Source of the DNA: Chloroflexota bacterium
GTDB taxonomy: Bacteria; Chloroflexota; UBA5177; JANWHV01
Assembly (NCBI GenBank): GCA_025924845.1
Contig: JAICHN010000128.1
Location: 1-11,317, forward strand
Direction of reading: 5' to 3'
DNA length: 11,317 nucleotides
Made by a program: the position numbers and the translations under genes. Position 1 is the stretch's first letter, and each line of letters opens with the position of its first letter. This document shows, piece by piece, positions 6,253-11,317 of the stretch. The notes under the pieces are model-generated. The model did not search any database and was not told the DNA's origin. It saw only the letters and a list, made by a program, of their open reading frames with translations.

Positions 6253-7953
6253 TCAGTGCTCAAGATGAGAAGGAATGACCACGCCGTGCGCGTCTTCCGT
6301 CTCCGGTCCAAAATACGACGCCGGCTTGGAGAAATCGTATGGTCCGCCCGACACGACCGGGGTGCGCGCGAAGTTTCCGTGCCCTGGAGGCGACGCCGTC
6401 GCCCATTCCAGAGTGCGGCCCCCCCAGGGATTCGGCGGCGCCTTCTCGCCATGCGCCAGACTGTTCGCCGCGTTGTACAGGAAGATCAGGAACGATGCGC
6501 CCAGAATAAACGCCGAGATGCTGATGAACATGTTCCAGGCGCCGTACTCCGGATCGTAATCCGCCACGCGCCGCGGCATCCCCAAGAGTCCGATGATGTG
6601 CATGGGGAAAAAGGTCGTATTGAAGAAGATAAACATGAACCAGAAGTGGATCTTCGACAGCCGCTCGTTCAGCATGCGGCCGGTGATCTTCGGCCACCAC
6701 ATATAGATGCCGGAGAAAAGGCCGAACACGCTGCCCCCGAACAGCACGTAGTGGAGGTGAGCAACCAGGAAATAGGTTCCGTGCTCGTGCAGATCGACCG
6801 GCACCGAGGCAAGCATGATGCCGGTGATGCCGCCCAGAGTAAAGGTGGACACAAATCCCAGGGCGAAAAGGAGCGGCGAATCAAGCCGCAACTTCCCTTC
6901 GAAGAGGGTCGCCACCCAACTGAATATCTTGATTCCGGTCGGCACCGCGATGATCATGGTAGCGATCATGAAGTAGACTTCCAGATACGGTTGAACGCCG
7001 CTGGTGAACATGTGATGGGCCCAGACCGTAAAGGAGATCGCGCCGATTGCCAGGGTGGAATAGGCAATTGCCTTGTAGCCGAAGATAGGCTTGCGTGAAA
7101 AGACCGGGATGATCTCAGAGATAATTCCCATGGCCGGCAGAATCATGATGTATACCGCCGGATGGGAATAGAACCAGAACATGTGCTGCCAGAGGATGAC
7201 GTTGCCGCCCAGGTTCGGGTTGAAGAACGGCGCGCCAAACAGAATCTGCATCAGCTGCACGGTGAGGCCGCCCGCCAGGGCAGGAGTCGCTATAAGGGTA
7301 AGGATGACCGTGACCAGCATAGCCCAGACAAAGAGCGGCAGCCGGAAGAAGGACATACCCGGGGTGCGCATGTTGATCATCGTGACCAAGAAGTTCAAGG
7401 CCGTGATGGTGGAGGACACACCGGCGATAATCACGCTGAGCAGCCAGCAAATCTGCCCATAATCGTGCGTCATGCCGAGCGGGGTCTGCGTGCTGATCGG
7501 TGGATACGAGGTCCAGCCCGCTTGCGCGGCGCCACCGAACAGGAATCCCAACAGCATGATGATGCCCGCGGGTGGAAACAGTATATAGCTGAGCAGGTTC
7601 AAGCGGGGAAAGGCCACGTCTCCCGCCCCGATCATCAACGGCATCAAGTAGTTACCGAAACCACCCACCAGAAACGGAATGGTGAACAGGAAGATCATGG
7701 CCGAACCGTGTACGGTCGAGAACTGGTTGTACACGTCCGGAGCTAGAAACTTACTCCCCGGCTCCGCCAGGTTCACCCGCATCGCCTCGGCCAGCAGCCC
7801 GGCGATGATGAAGAAAACGAAGCCCGTGAGCATATAGTTGATTCCGATCACCTTGTGATCGGTGCTGAATACATGCTTCCGGAGCCACGACTGCGAACCA
7901 TGCTGAGCGTGGGCGTCGTGCTGACCCTCCAGCCCCAAGGCCGTTACCGCCAT
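6253..7953 (-). CDS. coxA: Cytochrome c oxidase subunit I, A2-type heme-copper oxidase
   Basis: Catalytic subunit with heme a, heme a3 and CuB; it reduces oxygen to water and pumps protons across the membrane. The 566 residues hold 12 or so membrane helices. Metal ligands are complete: H82 and H401 for heme a, H399 for heme a3, and H264, H313 and H314 for CuB, with the cross-linking Y268. D112 (D channel) and K342 (K channel) are present. The helix VI motif is YSHPAVY (262-268): the Glu of GHPEV oxidases is Ala, and Tyr-Ser precede the His. That is the A2 pattern known from Thermus and Rhodothermus caa3. I chose ATG at 7951-7953 because GGGAGG lies eight bases upstream. The longer open frame back to 8151 would overlap coxB by about 130 bp and adds residues unlike the family. 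It lies 68 bp after coxB and 21 bp before coxC. Confidence 0.97.
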   Translation of the reverse strand: MAVTALGLEGQHDAHAQHGSQSWLRKHVFSTDHKVIGINYMLTGFVFFIIAGLLAEAMRVNLAEPGSKFLAPDVYNQFSTVHGSAMIFLFTIPFLVGGFGNYLMPLMIGAGDVAFPRLNLLSYILFPPAGIIMLLGFLFGGAAQAGWTSYPPISTQTPLGMTHDYGQICWLLSVIIAGVSSTITALNFLVTMINMRTPGMSFFRLPLFVWAMLVTVILTLIATPALAGGLTVQLMQILFGAPFFNPNLGGNVILWQHMFWFYSHPAVYIMILPAMGIISEIIPVFSRKPIFGYKAIAYSTLAIGAISFTVWAHHMFTSGVQPYLEVYFMIATMIIAVPTGIKIFSWVATLFEGKLRLDSPLLFALGFVSTFTLGGITGIMLASVPVDLHEHGTYFLVAHLHYVLFGGSVFGLFSGIYMWWPKITGRMLNERLSKIHFWFMFIFFNTTFFPMHIIGLLGMPRRVADYDPEYGAWNMFISISAFILGASFLIFLYNAANSLAHGEKAPPNPWGGRTLEWATASPPGHGNFARTPVVSGGPYDFSKPASYFGPETEDAHGVVIPSHLEH

Positions 7954-8021
7954 GCCAGGAACCTCCCGACCTTTCCGTCTTCCGCTCCATCGCCGAGCCC
8001 CATGCCCGGCGCCTCTTTCGT

Positions 8022-9062
8022 TCAGTTGTTTTTGGCGCCCTGATCGATCCAGCTTGCGATCTTGCTCAACTCCGTGTCGGACAAGTACGGTCCACCCAGC
8101 GGCATGCGCGCCCCCCCTGGGTGGGGTCCGGCGGGACTGGTAATCAGCCACAGCGTACTTATCTTATGATCGCCCGGCTTGATGATCGGACCCGGCACCA
8201 CGTTGCCGCCCTTCAGCAATCCCTGGTAGGAACTCAGGTCCAGATTGGCGAAGTGCTGCGCGATATGGCACGCGGCGCAATGCGCGGTGAAGATCGGCTC
8301 GATGTCTTTGCTGAATGACAGGTTGGTCAGATTCCCCGATCCCGAATTGGCGTTCTGCTGCTGCTTCACCCAGTTGTCGAAGTCTTTTTGGTTCATCACG
8401 TAGAGTTTGGCGTACATCTCCGAGTGCCCGACGCCGCAAAACTCGGCGCAGATCAGTCGATATTGCCCAACCCGCGTCGTCTTGAAATGCATCTCGGTTG
8501 GATAGCCCGGTACGGCATCCTGCTTCACCCGGAACTCCGGCACCCAGAACGAGTGAATGACATCTCGCGCGTGGAGCTTCACGGTCACCTCGCCCAGCGG
8601 CATGTGACACGTGTTGAATTCCTTGATCACCGGCTTGTTCTCCGGATGGTCACATTCCCACTGGAACTGGCTCGCCTGCGCGTCAATCACATAGGCATGT
8701 TTGGGCGTGGCCACAATATCGGCATAAACCTTGCCGCTCATCGCGGTGAGCACCACGAGGAAGATCACCGGGATGATCGACCACACAATCTCCAGTCGCG
8801 TGTTGCCGTGAATGTCGGACCCGATCGCGTCCTCCGGATCGTCCTTCCGCCGCCGATACTTTACGCAGAAGTAGAGCAGGAAGCCCTCCACGATCAGAAA
8901 GACCGCTACGCTGGCCACCATCATGAACTTGAAGATAAAATCTATGCTCTGCGCGTGATCCGTCGCCGCGGGCAACACATTGCCGATCGGCGTGGCAATA
9001 ATCCAGGCACTGACGACGATCCAGATGACCACCAGGATGGCCGAGACACGAGCAAGGCTCAT
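8022..9062 (-). CDS. coxB: Cytochrome c oxidase subunit II fused to cytochrome c (caa3 type)
   Basis: Electron-entry subunit: its CuA centre takes electrons and passes them to subunit I, and the fused cytochrome c domain is the likely internal donor. Hydrophobic segments at about 5-23, 43-66 and 92-109 form the N-terminal anchor. The CuA domain (about 120-225) has H170 in HSFWVPEF and C205-AEF-C209-GVG-H213-SEM216, a complete ligand set including E207. A Gln/Asn/Ser linker (234-248) leads to a short cytochrome c domain with C262-AA-C265-H266 and M320 (ARMPLGG) as the probable sixth ligand. Two extra cysteines, C137 and C152, flank a loop in the cupredoxin fold. The start is ATG at 9060-9062; the nearest good Shine-Dalgarno (GAGAGG) is rather far, about 13 bases. 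It is first in the cluster, 68 bp ahead of coxA. Confidence 0.96.
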   Translation of the reverse strand: MSLARVSAILVVIWIVVSAWIIATPIGNVLPAATDHAQSIDFIFKFMMVASVAVFLIVEGFLLYFCVKYRRRKDDPEDAIGSDIHGNTRLEIVWSIIPVIFLVVLTAMSGKVYADIVATPKHAYVIDAQASQFQWECDHPENKPVIKEFNTCHMPLGEVTVKLHARDVIHSFWVPEFRVKQDAVPGYPTEMHFKTTRVGQYRLICAEFCGVGHSEMYAKLYVMNQKDFDNWVKQQQNANSGSGNLTNLSFSKDIEPIFTAHCAACHIAQHFANLDLSSYQGLLKGGNVVPGPIIKPGDHKISTLWLITSPAGPHPGGARMPLGGPYLSDTELSKIASWIDQGAKNN

Positions 9063-9447
9063 GATCCTATCGCAACCTCTCTACCATACGGCAGACGCCG
9101 GCTGGGGCGTCGCTGTCCACCTCAATATGTCCACCACAGCACACCCGAAGCGGCAATCCGCGGCTGGGGCAACCACGGATGGCGGTGGGGCAACTTGCCG
9201 CCGCGATAGGCAACCAAGTCCCGCCGGCTTTGCCGTTCCATCGCCGCACCCCTACCCCGCCCGCGGACGCCTTCCACGCCATTCGTGGTGATGCCATGAA
9301 GCTGCGGGGACTGGGAAGCCGTTTCTGGAGCCGCTTCGCCGTCGCTGCTGCCTATGCTACCGTCCGGCTGCCCGGTCCGTCAACCGCTATCCAGGACGAC
9401 GAACCCTGGTTGTCCCTCGGCAATCAGGCGCCGTAGCATGTCTTCAT
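9063..9447. other. 385-bp gap between divergent coxB and gluQ, no convincing gene
   Basis: The gap holds open frames of 76 codons (-, 9067-9297) and 85 codons (+, 9179-9436). Neither resembles a protein family or has a clear ribosome-binding site, so I call neither. It should contain the promoters for the cox cluster and gluQ, but I see no strong -35/-10 pair on either strand; TATGCT at 9353-9358 is a weak plus-strand -10 candidate. Repeated GGCAA/TTGCC motifs are listed separately. Confidence 0.6.
9152..9213 (-). promoter_or_regulatory. Four TTGCC direct repeats upstream of coxB, possible operator
   Basis: On the minus strand TTGCC occurs at 9209-9213, 9189-9193, 9168-9172 and 9152-9156, with start-to-start steps of 20, 21 and 16 bp, close to two helical turns for the first two. 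One copy is part of a perfect dyad, GGCAACTTGCC (9189-9199). Repeated half-sites on one face of the helix ahead of a respiratory operon suggest a regulator-binding region. A 5-mer in GC-rich DNA recurs easily by chance. Confidence 0.25.
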
Positions 9448-10389
9448 ATGCCGAGTCTTACGCCAATGCCGGGACGAGGACGCTACGCGCCCAGCCCGTC
9501 CGGTCCTTTACACCTTGGGAATCTGCGCACCGCCCTCCTGGCCTGGCTCTTTGCCCGTCATGCCGGCGGTTCGTTCGTGCTGCGGATCGAGGATCTGGAT
9601 CGCGATCGGGTCCGTCCCGGCGCGACGGACCAGATGATTCGCGATCTGCGCCGGCTCGGGCTGGATTGGGATGAAGGCCCCGACCTGGGAGGCCCCTTCG
9701 CCCCGTACACGCAGAGCGAGCGGCTACCCCTGTATCAGCGGCATATCGACTTCCTCGTGGCCGGGAATCTCGCCTATCCGTGCTACTGTAGTCGTAGCGA
9801 CATCGCCGCCGCCGCGCAGGCGCCCAATGCGCCCCTGAGCGGGACTCGCCCCTACTCGGGCAGCTGCCGCGACCTCGACCGAAGGGAGCGCCGGCGCCGC
9901 GCTCACCCAACCCGCCCCCCGGCCTATCGTTTTAAGCTGGACACCGGCCTGACCGTATTCCGCGACGCCGTACGCGGCGAATGTCGCTTTGCCTGTACGG
10001 CGGGGGTCGATGACTTCGTGATCCGCAGGGCTGACGGCGTACCGGCGTATCAGCTTGCCGTCGTGGTCGATGATGCCCTCATGCGCGTCGGCCAGGTAGT
10101 TAGGGGTGATGACCTCCTCGACTCAACGCCGCGCCAGATCGCCCTCTATCAAGCCTTCGGCTACACGCCCCCTGCTTGGGCACATGTGCCGCTGGTGCGC
10201 GACGAGAGCGGTAACCGGCTGGCCAAGCGAGATCACTCGGTCGCCGGCGATATAGGCGACCATCCCGAAATGCTGGTCGGTCAGTTGGCGGCAAGTTGCG
10301 GACTGACCGAGCCAGGGGTGCCCTGTACCGTCCACCGGCTTTTGGCCGAATTCGACCCGGCCAGACTGGCGCCTCAACCAGGTCTGTAA
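9448..10389 (+). CDS. gluQ: Glutamyl-Q tRNA(Asp) synthetase
   Basis: A glutamyl-tRNA synthetase paralogue without the anticodon-binding domain. It activates glutamate and attaches it to queuosine in the anticodon of tRNA-Asp, a modification rather than tRNA charging. The 313 residues carry YAPSPSGPLHLGNLRTAL (HIGH motif at 20-25), RIEDLDRDR (46-54), a zinc site CYC...Y-SGS-C (C112, C114, Y136, C140), YRFKLD, and the degenerate KMSKS motif RLAKRDHS (257-264). Length and the missing C-terminal half fit GluQ rather than full GltX. The start is taken as ATG at 9448; no clear ribosome-binding site precedes it, and an in-frame ATG at 9466, six residues in, is a real alternative. The last few codons and the stop lie over the 3' end of rnpB on the other strand. 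Confidence 0.92.
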   Translation: MPSLTPMPGRGRYAPSPSGPLHLGNLRTALLAWLFARHAGGSFVLRIEDLDRDRVRPGATDQMIRDLRRLGLDWDEGPDLGGPFAPYTQSERLPLYQRHIDFLVAGNLAYPCYCSRSDIAAAAQAPNAPLSGTRPYSGSCRDLDRRERRRRAHPTRPPAYRFKLDTGLTVFRDAVRGECRFACTAGVDDFVIRRADGVPAYQLAVVVDDALMRVGQVVRGDDLLDSTPRQIALYQAFGYTPPAWAHVPLVRDESGNRLAKRDHSVAGDIGDHPEMLVGQLAASCGLTEPGVPCTVHRLLAEFDPARLAPQPGL

Positions 10390-10752
10390 GCCGAGTTCTG
10401 TACCCAGGCATTGCCCGGGCGACGATCATCTCTCTAGGGCGCCGGTTACCCGGCGTCTCAAGCAACCAACCCGGAGGCATGGGCGGGCCAACCCTGAACA
10501 GCCATGACTGTCCGCCTCCTATTCGGTCTTGCTCCGGATGGGGTTTACCCGGCCAGACGGTCACCCGCCTGCCGGTGAGCTCTTACCTCACCATTTCACC
10601 CTTACCCGGCCTTGCGGCCGTCGGCGGTATGTTTCTGTGGCACTTTCCTTAGGGTCTCCCCCACTGGGCATTACCCAGCATCCTGGCTCCATGGAGCTCG
10701 GACTTTCCTCGTACGGCGGTGCCGCACGCGATCGCCCGACCTGGTTGAGGCG
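10371..10752 (-). ncRNA. rnpB: RNase P RNA, bacterial type A with P19
   Basis: Catalytic RNA of ribonuclease P, which removes 5' leaders from precursor tRNAs. Read on the minus strand, the conserved GAGGAAAGTCC lies at 10710-10700 and ACAGAACTCGGCTTACAG at 10401-10384, the two halves of the P4 core. CCGAG pairs with CTCGG where E. coli has CCGGG with CCCGG, a compensatory change. Internal blocks follow the E. coli order, including GGTAAGGGTGAAA and GGTAAAC with GGAGCAAG. A short P3 hairpin (10711-10717 with 10721-10727) and a P19 hairpin (10403-10409 with 10413-10419), absent in E. coli, are visible. P1 is a 15-bp perfect helix, 10370-10384 with 10738-10752, which sets both ends to within a base or two. 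I see no terminator; transcription would run on into antisense gluQ. Confidence 0.95.
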
Positions 10753-10758
10753 ACAAGG

Positions 10759-10787
10759 AGTCTAGCATGACGACACGTCACGGTCAA
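10759..10787 (-). promoter_or_regulatory. Sigma70-type promoter of rnpB
   Basis: On the minus strand TTGACC (10787-10782) is followed after 17 bp by TAGACT (10764-10759), with TGC before the -10 as an extended element. The predicted start, about 10752, coincides with the first paired base of the RNase P RNA P1 helix. This independent agreement supports both calls. Confidence 0.8.
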
Positions 10788-10864
10788 TGGATCGTTATCC
10801 GGCAAATGGCTTACCTTTCCAGACGGGAGGGTGGGACGCGCCGTAGGCAAAGGCTCCAGGCAAG

Positions 10865-10895
10865 TTGGCACTCCGGCCCTCATGGTCCCTAGAGT
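10865..10895 (+). promoter_or_regulatory. Weak promoter candidate for the UspA-family gene
   Basis: TTGGCA (10865-10870) and TAGAGT (10890-10895) are 19 bp apart, a long spacer. They lie in the 154-bp gap between the rnpB promoter and the ATG at 10919. Only suggestive. Confidence 0.25.
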
Positions 10896-10918
10896 CCACC
10901 TTCGCGAAAGGGTTTGAC

Positions 10919-11317
10919 ATGACTTGGGCGCGCACCATCCTGGTTGGCTTGGCTAATCCTCGCACCGCCGAATATCTTGTACGGACGGGGCTTACCCTGG
11001 CCAGAGAGGGTGCGGGCCGGTTGGTCATCGTCAGCATCGTGGTGGTTCCGCCCAATCAATCGCTCAGCAGCGGCGCCCGGCCGGCTCGCACTCAGCGGCG
11101 GCTTTTACGTCGTGCCGCGCAAATCGCTGAGGCCGAGGGCATACAGGCCGAAACCGTGGTGCGCGCCGGCCATCAGGTGGACGAGGCCCTCACCGCGGTT
11201 GCCCTGGAAATGAATGCCAGTCTGCTGATCGTGGGATGGGCGCCGAGGCAACGCTACGCCGCGCCGGCCGACTCCGCGCTATGGAGGCTCAGTCAAGAGC
11301 CGCCCTGCGATGTCCTG
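10919..11317 (+). CDS. UspA-family universal stress protein, 3'-truncated by window edge
   Basis: The frame is open from ATG at 10919 to the right edge (133 codons, no stop). The product starts MTWARTILVGLANPRTAEYLVRTGLTLA, the first strand and helix of a Usp fold. After GRLVIVSIVVVPPNQ, a helix with basic residues and RAGHQVDEALTAVALEMNASLLIVGW follow, matching the typical Usp pattern in which an Asp-rich helix precedes a hydrophobic strand. The usual G-x2-G-x9-G(S/T) nucleotide-loop would fall near the end, where APRQRYAAPADSALW is seen without it, so this may be a non-ATP-binding member. AAAGGG lies about seven bases before the ATG. Whether it is a single domain, a tandem Usp or the start of a longer fusion cannot be known here. 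Confidence 0.72.
   Translation, partial: MTWARTILVGLANPRTAEYLVRTGLTLAREGAGRLVIVSIVVVPPNQSLSSGARPARTQRRLLRRAAQIAEAEGIQAETVVRAGHQVDEALTAVALEMNASLLIVGWAPRQRYAAPADSALWRLSQEPPCDVL

Noticed and set aside
6256..7098. 280-codon plus-strand open frame opposite coxA
   Set aside because: It is antisense to the conserved subunit I; its product is full of Arg, His and Glu with no family pattern.
8009..8041. GGCGCC repeats flanking the coxB stop as a terminator
   Set aside because: Only six pairs with a loop of about 20 nt and no T-run; coxA follows in the same operon.
7954..8151. Upstream extension of coxA
   Set aside because: It would overlap coxB and adds 66 residues unlike subunit I; a strong ribosome-binding site precedes the ATG at 7953.
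9067..9436. Open frames of 76 (-) and 85 (+) codons in the coxB-gluQ gap
   Set aside because: Neither shows domain resemblance or a convincing ribosome-binding site; both look like chance frames in GC-rich intergenic DNA.
10390..10760. Small open frames on both strands downstream of gluQ
   Set aside because: The interval is fully explained by the RNase P RNA; the frames cross its conserved helices.

Overview
The window reads as a GC-rich bacterial chromosome segment of ordinary housekeeping and respiratory genes. I see no mobile element, CRISPR array, tRNA or rRNA. The source is probably a Chloroflexota-like aerobic bacterium. This is an inference from three things: a caa3 oxidase of the A2 type, a double zinc-ribbon protein of a kind I associate with that phylum, and a type-A RNase P RNA that carries a P19 hairpin. 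Other GC-rich, thermophile-related phyla are not excluded.

Layout, left to right. (1) The 3' part of an alpha-glucan phosphorylase gene (+, cut by the window edge). (2) A short gap dominated by a 22-bp hairpin, facing a minus-strand operon of a double zinc-ribbon protein and translation initiation factor IF-3, whose genes overlap by 4 nt. (3) A membrane-anchored TlpA/ResA-like thioredoxin (-), divergent from an unassigned zinc-ribbon membrane protein (+). (4) A minus-strand respiratory cluster, in transcription order coxB (CuA domain plus fused cytochrome c), coxA, coxC and ctaB (heme O synthase). Together these encode the core of a caa3 cytochrome c oxidase and the first step of its heme A supply; TlpA could help reduce cysteines for cytochrome c or CuA maturation. 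(5) A 385-bp gap without a convincing gene, then gluQ (+), which modifies queuosine in tRNA-Asp. (6) rnpB, the RNase P RNA (-), whose 3' end overlaps the end of gluQ, with a clear sigma70-type promoter. (7) The start of a UspA-family gene (+, cut by the right edge).

No obviously novel system is visible. The points most worth a second look are the translational coupling of a double zinc-ribbon protein to IF-3 without rpmI-rplT following, the strand-biased hairpin after the phosphorylase gene, the antisense overlap of rnpB with gluQ, and the A2-type proton-pathway residues with an unusual cysteine pair in the CuA subunit.
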